The notes under the pieces: model-generated
The model's input: only the letters and a program-made list of their open reading frames with translations
What the model was told of the DNA's origin: nothing
Databases searched by the model: none
DNA from: UBA1206 sp050953105
Lineage (GTDB): Bacteria > Bacillota > Clostridia > Oscillospirales > CAG-382
Length of the DNA stretch: 64,000 bases
Assembly (NCBI GenBank): GCA_050953105.1
Contig: JBMNMA010000004.1
Location: 801,780-865,779 of the forward strand
Direction: 5' to 3'
Made by a program: the position numbers and the translations under genes
In this document: positions 25,891 through 35,617 of the stretch, one piece after another
Layout of the letters: each line of letters starts with the position of its first letter
Numbering within the stretch: the first letter of the stretch is position 1

Positions 25891-27330
25891 TCATCCAAAT
25901 TTCGCAATAGCCGCACCCGTATAAATATTTTTCATGGTCGTTCCGTTTACGATATATGCGGTGTTGTCAGAAAAGCGGAAGAAGATGCCGTTGTATCCGG
26001 TCTTTGCGGCAAAGTCTCCGCTTTCGTCTTCCGGTTCGGAGTTGCCGATCCACAGACCGTCTGAAAATTTTTTGACAAGACCGTAGTCGGCTGACGCTCC
26101 GGAACCCGAGCCGAGCTGGATGAAAGGATAGTCCTCATCATCCGTGGTATATCCGAACCGCAGCTTTACATCATAATCGGCGTTGTACACCTCAAAACCG
26201 CCGGAGGTCATCTGCGAGAAACCTTCCGCGTCTCCGGGTTGACCTGCATAAAACCTGCCGCCGTATATCGTTGCGTCTCCCGCGAGGTAAGCGTTGCCGT
26301 TCTGATCCACCCGGAAGTTGTCGCCGATATTGATTTCTCCGCCGTCTATCTTGACGGTGCCTACAAACTTGTAGTCGCCTGTGGCAGGGTCGAAGTACAG
26401 CCGGTTGATAAGATTTCCTTGCCCGTCATCTGCTTTCATGGCAAATTCGTCAGCGTTCATTACGACTTTTGCCTTGTTGTCGTCCCTGGTAATCTCAAGA
26501 CCGCTCTCCGGTGTAATGGAAAGGCCGTAATAGTTTCGGCCTTTTGCAATCATACTTTGTTCGATATTTACGAGGTCTCTTTCCACCGAAGGAGCGTAAT
26601 CGTCCACCTCAAGTTGAACATCATCGCTTGTAAACGGATTTCTTGTAATGCCGACGACACGCACATTCTCGTCAATATCCAGTCTGTCGAATTTCATATG
26701 CACCTCGTCGCCGAGATGAAGATTTGACGGCTTATAGACGGAGACCGAGTATCTTCTTTGGCTGCCCGTTTTGTCTACCGTTTTTGAAACAGACACCACA
26801 TTTTTCTCAAACAGTTCTTTTATCTCTGTACTGCCTCTGTGGTTTCGGATATGCACTTCGTATCCTGTGAACTCCGGTTCCCAGCCAAAGTGTGAGCAGA
26901 AATCTAAGACAGCGGCTCTCTTGGTTTTATCTTCCGGCATTGTGTAGGTAACCGTTTCAATCGGTTCTACATCCCCGGCGGTAAGTCCGGTCAGCCGGAC
27001 AAGGGTATTGAGGATTTCACGCGGAGTGCCTGTCTGTGAAAAAGCCGACTTAATGTATGAGGTAAGGCGGTAGGATACGTGTTCGCAGTCTGCAGTTATT
27101 TTGTAAAGACCGCCGGAGAGTTCCTTTTTAACTTTTACTACATCATAGAAATCGTTTCCGTACTGAACGATATATCCGTCGGTGTCATTTATGTTTTCAA
27201 GCCCGCCGTCAAGGAGTGCCTGAAAAGACAGCGTTTTCTCCGTGGTCAGCTTTTCTTTAATGGTGCAGGAAAACACGCTTGATACTGTGGCAACAATCGT
27301 GTTGTCCGTTCTTCTTACTATAAGGTCCAT
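25891..27330 (-). CDS. Phage tail-associated endopeptidase/receptor-binding protein
   Basis: A 479-residue protein following the tape measure by one base. The N-terminal half (SSVFSCTIKEKLTTEKTLSF, VVKVKKELSGGLYKITADCE, AAVLDFCSHFGWEPEFTGYE) matches the siphovirus tail endopeptidase/Gp37-like family at the tail tip. The C-terminal half (LYFDPATGDYKFVGTVKIDG, NAYLAGDATIYGGRFYA) is a fibre of short beta repeats. It probably contacts and opens the cell wall. Arm A has no separate distal tail (Dit) gene, unlike arm B. Confidence 0.7.
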   Translation of the reverse strand: MDLIVRRTDNTIVATVSSVFSCTIKEKLTTEKTLSFQALLDGGLENINDTDGYIVQYGNDFYDVVKVKKELSGGLYKITADCEHVSYRLTSYIKSAFSQTGTPREILNTLVRLTGLTAGDVEPIETVTYTMPEDKTKRAAVLDFCSHFGWEPEFTGYEVHIRNHRGSTEIKELFEKNVVSVSKTVDKTGSQRRYSVSVYKPSNLHLGDEVHMKFDRLDIDENVRVVGITRNPFTSDDVQLEVDDYAPSVERDLVNIEQSMIAKGRNYYGLSITPESGLEITRDDNKAKVVMNADEFAMKADDGQGNLINRLYFDPATGDYKFVGTVKIDGGEINIGDNFRVDQNGNAYLAGDATIYGGRFYAGQPGDAEGFSQMTSGGFEVYNADYDVKLRFGYTTDDEDYPFIQLGSGSGASADYGLVKKFSDGLWIGNSEPEDESGDFAAKTGYNGIFFRFSDNTAYIVNGTTMKNIYTGAAIAKFG

Positions 27331-27331
27331 A

Positions 27332-29918
27332 TCAGGTCACCCCCAGTGCGCGGCGGTAGGAGGAAGTAAACCCGCTCTGTATTGAGCCGGTTGCCGCCGT
27401 GATTTCTTTGCCGTCAAGGTAGAGCGGAACCTGCACCACAACCTGCCCGGATGCGTTTCTGAATGAAGTCTGCCTTGCATAAGTCGCAGCCTCAAGAGAG
27501 CGGTCATCGACGACATTGTTAAGATGGGTTCTTGCGTTGATATCAAAGTCTGAAGGAATCGCTTTCAGGATGTCCTTGTCAACATTCTTCATCTCATCCA
27601 CAAAACCGATACCGAGACCCTGGGACATATACATACCGAGTTCGGCGAACTTCTTCGACGGCGATTTGATTCCGAAAAAGCTGCAGATGCCGTTCCACAA
27701 ATCCTTCGCCCAGCCGGATACTTTGTCCCAGATCCATGACGCAAGCGACTGAATACCGTTCCATAAACCTTTGACGAGATTCTTACCGACATCGGCAAGC
27801 TGCGATACACCATTTCCGAGAGCGGACACAATACCGGAAATAATCTGCGGCATCGCTTTCACGATCTCCTTGATAATAGTAGGAAGGTTCGTTATAAGCG
27901 AAGTCAACAGTGTAATTCCTGCCTGCACGATCATCGGAATATTCTGAGTGATTGCGTTTACGATGCTCGTGATGATCTGCGGCAGTGCGTTTACAATGGT
28001 GAGAATTATGGTCGGAAGTGCCTGAATGAGAGATACCAGCAGTTTGATGCCTGCTTCGATTATCTGCGGAATCGCGCCGAGCACACCATTGATGATGCCG
28101 TTTATAATCTGAGGCAGAGCGTTTACGATTGCGGCTATAATGGTCGGAAGCGCCGCCACAAGAGATGTAATCAGCTTGATGCCGGTTTCGATTATCTGGG
28201 GAATGGCATTTATTAAAAATGTTATGACTCCGTTTATGATTGCCGGCAGCGCATTGATAATAACCGGAATCGCATCAAGTATGCCCTGGGCAAGCCCCAT
28301 GATGATTTGAAGTACCGCCGTGAGCAGCTGAGGAAGATTGTCTATAAGTGTCCGGCACACCTGCATGATGACCGCAACGATTGTAGGGATGAGCGTCGGC
28401 AGCGAATCCGAAATTCCTGATGCGAGGGTTACGATTACCTTTATTGCGGTTTCAAGTATCATCGGAAGATTGTTTATGATCCCCATAGCGAGTTCCGAAA
28501 CAAGCATAAGGGCACCTTCAGCGATTCGAGGTAAAGCTGAAACAAGCCCTTCAAGGATGGAAAGTATAATCTGCGTCGCCGACGAAACTATCATCGGCAG
28601 ATTATCCACGATTGCTTTTCCGATGGATGTGACGAGTGACATTATTAGGTCGAGAATTACCGGAACATACTCCATAATGACATCGACTGCCTTCGGCAGA
28701 ATGTCCCCGATTACCTTGCCCATCTGCGATATATCTCCGTTGGCATTCAGTATGCCGTTGGTAAACTCTCCGAGAAGGTCAACACCGGAACCGGCAAGTT
28801 CTGTCAGCACGGGGAGCAGCACGGTGCCGAGTGCGTTCTTTGCCGCGGTGGTTCCGACAGTCAGAGTACTGAATCTGGTCGTCAAGCTTCCCGTATGCAT
28901 TCAGCATTTCATCCGAAACCACATATCCGGCTTTTCTTGCCTCCTCACCGAGTTCGGCCATCCGCTCCGCGCCAACCGTAATCAGCGGATTCAGTTCTTG
29001 GGCGGATTTGCCGAGGATCTGCATGGCAAGCGCATCGCGTTCGGTCTCGTTCTGCATTTTTCCGAGTGCGTCGATGACTTCCCAATACACCGAATCCGAA
29101 TCCCGAAGACTGCCGTCAGCGTTCAAAACCTGTACACCAAGCTTTTCATAGGCGTCCACGGAAAGCTTTGTGCCGTCCTGGACAGCCTTCATGCTTTTAA
29201 TCTGTTTTGCCATAGACTTTGTGAGCGTTTCAGTGGAAACATCCACAAGTTCAGCCGCATACATATATTCCTGCAGCTTGTCTGTCGCAATTCCGGTGAT
29301 GGTCGATTCGGTCATTACCGTGTCGGCATAGGCTGCACCTGCAGCAGACATATCAATGAGTGCTTTTCCGGCGGATATGGCTGCTGCGGATACCGCGGCA
29401 AAAGCTATGGCAAGCGTTCCGGCTACCGCTTTACATACACCGCCGAGACCTTCAAAGCGGGATGACGCTTCATCGGCATCATTGCCTGCTTCTTTGACAT
29501 CGTCGCCCATCTCATCGGCGGCATCTCCCATGTCATCCATACCTTTGCCGGTATCCTTGAGGGCGGAACTGTTATCTTCAAGTTCCCGCTCCATTTTATT
29601 GAGTTCTGCCTGTGCGTTGTTCAGCTGAACCGCCCATGCCTGTGTGCGGCGGTCATTTTCGCCGAAGGAGGATGACGCGTTTTCAAGCGCGGAACGCAGC
29701 GTTTCAATCTTGGATTTTTGGGTATCGATGTTTTTATTTAAGACATCGTTCCTTGCGGTCAAAGCTTCAACCGACTTATCCTGGGATGAAAACTGAGATT
29801 CCACGAGTTTCATCTCGGAGCCGAGCACTTTCATCTTCGAATTGATATCCGCGATTGCTTTCTTGAAATCACGCTCGCCCTCAATGCCTATCCGCAGGCC
29901 GAAATTGTCATATCCCAT
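27332..29918 (-). pseudogene. Tail tape measure protein, frameshifted (arm A)
   Basis: The N-terminal frame begins at 29918 (MGYDNFGLRIGIEGERDF), with coiled-coil helices and the TMP core (AAGAAYADTVMTESTITGIA). At about 28870-28885 the sequence must pass from the frame reading NAYGKLDDQIQYS to the one reading TLTVGTTAAKNALGTVLLPV. The latter runs to 27332 through long hydrophobic repeats (IPVIINALPAIINGVITFLI) and GSKSPSKKF-type C-terminal features. Total about 855 residues. TMP length sets tail length and helps DNA entry. The start lies inside the 101-bp inverted repeat. Confidence 0.8.
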
Positions 29919-30007
29919 AAATAAAGTTATCCTCCTTTCTCCCCAGAATCATAGAAAAATCCGGGGAATTCGTAGTGAACTCCTCGGATAATTCTTCATA
30001 TGTGTTT
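29907..30007. repeat. 101-bp inverted repeat, left copy
   Basis: Perfect reverse complement of 33326-33426. It carries the arm A tape-measure start and ribosome binding site and a palindromic 12-5-12 core-like site at 29960-29988 (arms TCCGGGGAATTC and GAACTCCTCGGA). The stop codon of ritC lies at its inner edge. The stretch CCCC...GGGG (29941-29966) can also form a short hairpin. Confidence 0.95.
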
Positions 30008-31040
30008 ATCGATACAAGAACGGTAAAGCCTGTGGCAACGGCTGTGGAGTGGTCTGTGTGGAGACATCCGGCAATGCTTTTCCACGCTCGTCCAGGTATT
30101 TGTTCGCCAGTTCAGGGGTCACGGTTGCGTATATGCATGTGGTCGCAAGAGAAGAGTGCCCCAGGAAGGCCTTAATTGCAACAAGAGAGTCACCGGCTTC
30201 AAGCATATGGACTGCAATAGAATGCCTAAACGAATGAGGAGAATAGCTGTCTTCTTTGAAAAGATTCGGATGTTGTGCTTTCGCCTCTGTGACATATTTC
30301 TTGACAATTCCCTCAACACACGCAATTGACATGTGTTCGTGGGTCTGGCTGGAGAATAAGTGCCGCCCCTTTGTTTCCCTTGAGGCAAGGTCGAGATTTC
30401 TGCTCTTCAGGTATTCTTTCAGTATGGCAGTGCAGCTGTCAGGAATGGTTACAACACGGGTTTTGCTTCCTTTACCCGTCAATCGGATTTTCGTAGGAGT
30501 CCCCAATGTAATGTCTGCCAGGGTGATATCGCAAAGCTCCTGTGCACGCGCACCTGAAGCATACAGCAAGCTCATAAGGGTTAAATCGCGCTGCCCAATC
30601 AACCTGGATATATCCGGCGAATTTAGAAGAATCGTGATTTCTTCCTTTGAAAAGTGCTTGAAGCCAAGCTTTTTGGGTTCCTTCTTTTTGGGAACCCGTG
30701 AAATGCCGGAGTGAAAAGACATGGATGCCGTAAACGACCTTTTCGCAGCAAACTTGGCAAACGTAACAATCGAAGCACGTCTCAGGTTCCTCGTTTTTAC
30801 AGAACATCCACGGTCTTCCTCGAGGTGTAGCAGAAAATCTTCAATGGTATCGCCGGATAACGATTCAAAAGTTACCTTCTCGGGCGGCAATCCTTTCACG
30901 TTCCATAAATAATGAAAGAGAAGCCGAAAGGCATATTGGTATGAAGTAATGGAATTTTCGCTTAATCCCCTTACATGTGGAAGGTAATCGGTAAAAAACT
31001 CTTCCAACAACGAGGTGACTTCGTTTGTTTTTCTGCTCAT
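30006..31040 (-). CDS. ritC: Tyrosine recombinase RitC
   Basis: 344 residues. N-terminal SAM-like core-binding domain (LLEEFFTDYLPHVRG...SYQYAFRLLFHYLW) and C-terminal catalytic domain with the conserved arginine in YASGARAQELCDI, the HSFRHSIAVHML box, LGHSSLATTCIY and the tyrosine nucleophile in YATVTPELANKY. All five active-site residues are present. Start overlaps the ritB stop. Third gene of the trio; transcription would continue into arm A. Confidence 0.85.
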   Translation of the reverse strand: MSRKTNEVTSLLEEFFTDYLPHVRGLSENSITSYQYAFRLLFHYLWNVKGLPPEKVTFESLSGDTIEDFLLHLEEDRGCSVKTRNLRRASIVTFAKFAAKRSFTASMSFHSGISRVPKKKEPKKLGFKHFSKEEITILLNSPDISRLIGQRDLTLMSLLYASGARAQELCDITLADITLGTPTKIRLTGKGSKTRVVTIPDSCTAILKEYLKSRNLDLASRETKGRHLFSSQTHEHMSIACVEGIVKKYVTEAKAQHPNLFKEDSYSPHSFRHSIAVHMLEAGDSLVAIKAFLGHSSLATTCIYATVTPELANKYLDERGKALPDVSTQTTPQPLPQALPFLYR

Positions 31041-32011
31041 TCAAAAGACACCTCCGGAAATACGGACTGGATTGCATTGGATACCTTCTCCTGCGAATCG
31101 GTATACATTGTATAGTCTGTGGTTAAATATTTCTCCGTTCCGAAAAATGTTTCGTGCCCCAGATAGGCAGACAGATAAGGAGCTGTTTCTTCAAGAGTAC
31201 GTCCTTCGGATACGGCTTTCTGGAATGATTTAAAGGTGAAATAATGCCGCAGGGTATGCGTTGAAATACAACGCTCAAAAGGCTCTTTGCGCTGGTTATC
31301 AACACCTGCTTTTTCAAGGACTTTAGAAAACCAATATCCGAATGTTTGTACATCATAGGGTTTCCCGGTTTTCTCGCTATTGACAAACAAATACACAGCG
31401 TCATCACAATCGGTAAACCTCCGTTTGCGGTACTGGGCAAGAAGATTTTTCATCGAATCGCTAACCGGTACACGTCGCTGCTTGTTGTTTTTCGCTTGCT
31501 TAATTGTAATGACTCCGTTGTCAAGGTCAACGTCTTTCCATTGAAGCGCAAGGGCTTCACCTACTCTCAGACCACAGCCGTAGAGCACACGCAACAGAAC
31601 CGGAAAAACGAAGGCACTTTCGGCCTTTGTATAGCTTACTTTACAATTATCTGCCACGGCAATGCTTCTGCTGAATTCCTTATCGGTAAATGTGTAAGCT
31701 TTGTATGTAGATGAAGCACGGAAAAAATCAGGTTCACACGCTGGGATGCCCAGAGCTGTCAGATAACGAGCAAATTTTCGTATTCTGCCGATTTCGTAAT
31801 TTCTGGTTGTTTCCGCTATTGAAAGAGTACTGAGCCAATCCATCAGAAGCTTTTCAGGGAGTGCTTTTTTGGTAATTTTTGCTTTGACCAAATACTCATC
31901 GAGGCTTCTAAAAGTGGATACATAGCTTTCTGTGTCTCTCTTGGCGGAACAAAGCAACTCCAGATAATCATTCATTTCCTGAGAAAGGATGCTCTTAAAA
32001 ATGACTGCCAT
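31037..32011 (-). CDS. ritB: Tyrosine recombinase RitB
   Basis: 324 residues. Catalytic arginine in LYGCGLRVGEALAL, box II STHTLRHYFTF, then LGHETFFGTEKYLTTDY carrying the tyrosine. The N-terminal domain (MNDYLELLCSAKRDTESYV) is a typical SAM-like binding domain. It starts a few bases after ritA ends and overlaps ritC by four bases (ATGA coupling). In RIT elements the three proteins are thought to act together. Confidence 0.85.
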   Translation of the reverse strand: MAVIFKSILSQEMNDYLELLCSAKRDTESYVSTFRSLDEYLVKAKITKKALPEKLLMDWLSTLSIAETTRNYEIGRIRKFARYLTALGIPACEPDFFRASSTYKAYTFTDKEFSRSIAVADNCKVSYTKAESAFVFPVLLRVLYGCGLRVGEALALQWKDVDLDNGVITIKQAKNNKQRRVPVSDSMKNLLAQYRKRRFTDCDDAVYLFVNSEKTGKPYDVQTFGYWFSKVLEKAGVDNQRKEPFERCISTHTLRHYFTFKSFQKAVSEGRTLEETAPYLSAYLGHETFFGTEKYLTTDYTMYTDSQEKVSNAIQSVFPEVSFE

Positions 32012-32014
32012 TTT

Positions 32015-33265
32015 TCATGCCTCCTCCGCCATATATTGTGCAAACAAACCACTGGGTGCAGGAACTTCAAGCGCACAGGATCTCAGCCCCTCAATTGAAA
32101 ACTCTACATAGTGGCGGGTAGAATCCCGGTTGACGTGACCAAGAAGGACTCTTACCACTTCGTAGGGCACATTTTCCGCAATCAACTGACTTGCAAAAGT
32201 CATTCTAAGCGCATGAGTGCTGTGGCGACGGTCACCGACATTAATTTTTGCTTTTTTGAAATGCCTTGAGGTTATGTGCGAAACGGCATATTGTGTCAAT
32301 GCTCCCCCGTATCCGTTGAGAAAAATATACGGCTCATCAGACTCTTCACGACCGTTATCGATATAATCGTGTAGAGCCTTTGCAACTTCATCAGGCAGGG
32401 ATAATTCCAAAGGAACCAAGGTTTTAAACTGGATAAGGCTTACGCTGGCATTTTCAAAGTCAACATTTTCAAAGCGCAAAAGCCGTATGTCTGACTGTCT
32501 TAACCCCAATCGGACCGCAATTAAAAGAATTGCGTAATCACGCTTGCCTTGCGGCGTAAAAGTTTCTACGCTTTCCAGCAGCTGGTTGATTTCCGATTCG
32601 CTGTAAACCGAAGGTATTGCTTTGTGCTTTGACATTGACGGCAAGATGCCGGTGTAGTTTGTTGTTACAACACCAGCATCAAGCAAATACTGAAACAATC
32701 GTCTCGAATACGAAACGAAATGGTACTTGTTTGTGGAACGCATATAAGCCGACGTCAGATTTTTGGCATCGATGTCCTCCCAACCGGCGACGCCTTGTTC
32801 TTCAAAATCCAGCAACATCTTGGTACAAGCAACACGGTATTGATTGACGGTAATGTCCTTCAGTCCTTCTTTGTGTATTGTCTGCAGGAACCGCTCGAGA
32901 ACCTCAGAAAACTGTTTGGGGCATTGCAACGGAACCTTGCTCGTTTGGTAACGAAAGACGTTACGAGGTTTACGTTGCCAGAAACTATTACCATAGAGGA
33001 ATTCGTTAAGATGCCGGATTGCAGCTCGACGATACCCAAGCGTTGAATACCCTTTATAGCCATGAGCCTTTTCTGATTCATAAAATGCCATGCCAACTTC
33101 CGGTGAATACTCGTTATAGCCATTTGCCTCAGCGTACTCTATGAGTAAATCCACAGATCTGGTATAGCGTTTGTATTCTCCCTGTGGTTTCAGGATTTCA
33201 CGCTTAACGTATTCCATGAAATCCGATTTTAGTTTGTTCCAATAGCTACTGTTGCTATCGTTCAT
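32015..33265 (-). CDS. ritA: Tyrosine recombinase RitA
   Basis: 416 residues from ATG 33265, chosen because AGGAGTGAGC precedes it; an upstream ATG at 33358 would start inside the inverted repeat and has no good ribosome binding site. Catalytic arginine in AVRLGLRQSDIRLL, box II HALRMTFASQLI, LLGHVNRDSTRHYV with the tyrosine. A longer N-terminal region (LIEYAEANGYNEYSPEVGMA) precedes the core-binding domain, as in RitA proteins. First gene of the trio. Confidence 0.85.
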   Translation of the reverse strand: MNDSNSSYWNKLKSDFMEYVKREILKPQGEYKRYTRSVDLLIEYAEANGYNEYSPEVGMAFYESEKAHGYKGYSTLGYRRAAIRHLNEFLYGNSFWQRKPRNVFRYQTSKVPLQCPKQFSEVLERFLQTIHKEGLKDITVNQYRVACTKMLLDFEEQGVAGWEDIDAKNLTSAYMRSTNKYHFVSYSRRLFQYLLDAGVVTTNYTGILPSMSKHKAIPSVYSESEINQLLESVETFTPQGKRDYAILLIAVRLGLRQSDIRLLRFENVDFENASVSLIQFKTLVPLELSLPDEVAKALHDYIDNGREESDEPYIFLNGYGGALTQYAVSHITSRHFKKAKINVGDRRHSTHALRMTFASQLIAENVPYEVVRVLLGHVNRDSTRHYVEFSIEGLRSCALEVPAPSGLFAQYMAEEA

Positions 33266-33317
33266 AATGCTCACTCCTATCGTAATTTTTTGGAATTTGA
33301 CTGTAATTCCTAACGAT

Positions 33318-33326
33318 AGTATAGCA
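33318..33326 (-). promoter_or_regulatory. Possible extended -10 promoter for ritABC
   Basis: Minus-strand TGCTATACT is an extended -10 box about 55 bp before the ritA start. No good -35 is seen; it would overlap the inverted repeat. If the element inverts between its repeats, this promoter would point into arm B instead of arm A. Confidence 0.35.
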
Positions 33327-33426
33327 AACACATATGAAGAATTATCCGAGGAGTTCACTACGAATTCCCCGGATTTTTCTATGATTCTGGGGAGAAAGGA
33401 GGATAACTTTATTTATGGGATATGAC
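33326..33426. repeat. 101-bp inverted repeat, right copy
   Basis: Perfect reverse complement of 29907-30007, ending 12 bases into the arm B tape-measure coding sequence. The palindromic core-like site is at 33345-33373 (arms TCCGAGGAGTTC and GAATTCCCCGGA, 10 of 12 positions symmetric, 5-bp centre ACTAC), the size expected of a tyrosine recombinase core site. Confidence 0.95.
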
Positions 33427-35604
33427 GATTTTGGCCTGAGGATCGGGATTGAAGGCGAAAAGGAATTTAAAAACGCCATTCGTGAGATCAACCAAAGTTT
33501 TAAGGTACTGGGTAGCGAAATGAACCTGGTTGCATCTCAGTTCGACAAGCAGGATAAGTCAGTTGAAGCTGTTACTGCAAGAAACAAGGTGCTTAACAAA
33601 GAGATCGAATTGCAGAAAGAAAAAATAGCTACTTTGGAGAAAGCGCTTGCCAATGCCGCCTCATCTTTCGGAGAAACCGACAGACGTACTCAGTCGTGGC
33701 AAATACAGCTTAATAATGCAAAAGCCGAACTGAACAAAATGGAGCGCGAGCTCGAACAGTCTGCTGAAAGTGCAGACGAGCTTGGGGACGAATTGAAGGA
33801 AAGTGGAGACAATGCCGAAAAATCCAGCTCGAAATTTGAGAAGCTGGGCAGCGTTCTTAAAGGTGTTGGCGCGGCTATGGGTGCTGCAGCGGCCGCAGCG
33901 GGCGCGGCTGCCATCAAGCTGGGAAAAGAGGTCGTGGAGCAGTTTGGTGAGCTTGAGCAGAACCTTGGCGGTTCTGAAGCTGTGTTTGGAGAATATGCTG
34001 CACGTATCCAAAAAACGGGAGAAGAAGCCTACAAGAATCTGGGCTTGTCCCAATCCGAGTACCTTGCCACCGCCAACAAAATGGGCGCACTGTTTCAGGG
34101 TGCTGGTGTCGATCAGCAAAAAAGTCTGGAACTTACTGAGAAGGCCATGCAGCGAGCGGCAGATATGGCTTCGGTTATGGGTATTGACATGCAGACTGCT
34201 ATGGAATCCATCGCTGGCGCAGCCAAGGGTAACTTCACCATGATGGATAATCTGGGTGTCGCCATGAACGCCACTACCATCGAAGCTTATGCTCTTGCAA
34301 AAGGGCTGGATTTTGCCTGGAATAGCGCAACCAATGCCGAAAAGGCCGAGATCGCCATGCAGATGTTTTTTGAAAAAACCGAACAGTATGCTGGCAACTT
34401 CGCAAGAGAGTCTACCCAGACCATCAGCGGTTCCATTGGTCTTTTACAAGCCTCTCTAAGTTCGTTTATAGCAGGACTTGGCAATGCGAACGCTGATATG
34501 ACGAACCTAACACAAAATCTTGTGGATGCCTTTCAGGCTGTAGTTAAAAATATCGTACCGGTTTTGGAAAATATAGTGGCTGCTCTGCCGGAGGCAACCG
34601 GTGCGATTATCTCAGCAGTCAAAGATCTGCTTCCCGTGCTGTTGCAAACTGTAACTGAATTGTTCTCTCAGGTGCTTCAAACTCTCTTGAGCCTGCTGCC
34701 GGAGCTGATTCCAGCAGCAGTAGATGCGGTCATGACCATTGTCGGAGCACTCATTGATAACCTGCCTTTACTCATTGATGCAGCGGTACAGCTAATCACA
34801 GCGTTGGTAATGGGGCTTGGAGAAGCATTACCGGAGCTAATTCCAGCAGCGGTTCAAGCAGTGATCACCATTGTGCAAGGGCTGCTGGATAATATGGACA
34901 AAATCCTTGAAGCTGCTTTTACATTGATTCAGGGACTGGCGCAGGGACTTTTAAATGCATTGCCAGAACTAATTGAAGCACTGCCGAGGATAATTACAAC
35001 AATCATTGACTTTGTGACGAACAATATGCCGAAGATCATAGAATTGGGAATTACGCTTATCGTACAGCTTGCTGCCGGGCTTGTGAAAGCCATTCCAGAA
35101 CTAGTAAAGTCTTTACCTCAGATTGTTGCGGCTATTATAGAAGGTTTGGGCAAGGCGGTTGTTTCAGTGGTTGAGATTGGTAAGAACATTGTAAAAGGCA
35201 TCTGGGAAGGTATTAAAAGCCTTGGTAGCTGGATTAAGGATAAGGTTTCCGGTTTCTTTTCCGGTATTGTTGATGGAGTAAAGAATTTTCTTGGAATCAG
35301 ATCTCCGTCCACTGTTTTTGAAGGCATTGGCGGCAATATGGCACTGGGTATTGGTGAGGGATTTGACAAGGCTATGGCCAGAGTGGCCGACGATATGCAA
35401 AATGCAGTGCCGACAGATTTTAATATATCTCCTGATATTAATGTAAGTGGAAGAGGTGGATTTAGCGGTTTAGCTTCTGGGCCGCTTGTTGTGGTGCAGC
35501 AGATGATTGTTCGTGGTGAAGAAGACATACGTAGGATTTCACAGGAGTTATATAACCTGATGCAGACAGGTTCAAGGGCGCAGGGACGTTTTATAACAGC
35601 GTAA
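33415..35604 (+). CDS. Tail tape measure protein (arm B)
   Basis: A 729-residue protein with GAAAGGAGGATAAC upstream. The first residues (MGYDDFGLRIGIEGEKEF) nearly equal those of arm A, then the proteins diverge. A coiled coil (DKQDKSVEAVTARNKVLNKE) precedes the TMP core (MGAAAAAAGAAAIKLGKEVV; LGLSQSEYLATANKMGALF; AMESIAGAAKGNFTMMDNLG) and long hydrophobic helical repeats such as LPELIPAAVDAVMTIVGALI. At about 0.15 nm per residue the tail would be near 110 nm. Intact, but no tail-chaperone or major tail protein genes precede it; only the RIT element does. Confidence 0.88.
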   Translation: MGYDDFGLRIGIEGEKEFKNAIREINQSFKVLGSEMNLVASQFDKQDKSVEAVTARNKVLNKEIELQKEKIATLEKALANAASSFGETDRRTQSWQIQLNNAKAELNKMERELEQSAESADELGDELKESGDNAEKSSSKFEKLGSVLKGVGAAMGAAAAAAGAAAIKLGKEVVEQFGELEQNLGGSEAVFGEYAARIQKTGEEAYKNLGLSQSEYLATANKMGALFQGAGVDQQKSLELTEKAMQRAADMASVMGIDMQTAMESIAGAAKGNFTMMDNLGVAMNATTIEAYALAKGLDFAWNSATNAEKAEIAMQMFFEKTEQYAGNFARESTQTISGSIGLLQASLSSFIAGLGNANADMTNLTQNLVDAFQAVVKNIVPVLENIVAALPEATGAIISAVKDLLPVLLQTVTELFSQVLQTLLSLLPELIPAAVDAVMTIVGALIDNLPLLIDAAVQLITALVMGLGEALPELIPAAVQAVITIVQGLLDNMDKILEAAFTLIQGLAQGLLNALPELIEALPRIITTIIDFVTNNMPKIIELGITLIVQLAAGLVKAIPELVKSLPQIVAAIIEGLGKAVVSVVEIGKNIVKGIWEGIKSLGSWIKDKVSGFFSGIVDGVKNFLGIRSPSTVFEGIGGNMALGIGEGFDKAMARVADDMQNAVPTDFNISPDINVSGRGGFSGLASGPLVVVQQMIVRGEEDIRRISQELYNLMQTGSRAQGRFITA

Positions 35605-35617
35605 TGGAGGGAAGCAT

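Larger units (their letters stand above)
29907..33426 (-). mobile_element. RIT-type element (three tyrosine recombinases in trio)
   Basis: Three tandem tyrosine recombinase genes with overlapping or near-overlapping ends, all on the minus strand, flanked by long perfect inverted repeats. This is the definition of recombinase-in-trio (RIT) elements. The true ends are probably inside the 101-bp repeats, because about 32 bp of each repeat is tape-measure gene sequence that both phages could share. It separates the two divergent tape-measure genes. Confidence 0.8.

Noticed and set aside
33266..33358. Longer ritA product starting at 33358
   Set aside because: The added residues come from translating the inverted repeat, and the same residues appear at the other repeat end; the start at 33265 has the clear ribosome binding site.
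30006..33358. Tn554-type transposon as identity of the three tyrosine recombinases
   Set aside because: Tn554 has two tyrosine recombinases plus a different TnpC and no long inverted repeats; here all three proteins have the full R, H-x-x-R and Y catalytic set and are bounded by long inverted repeats, as in RIT elements.
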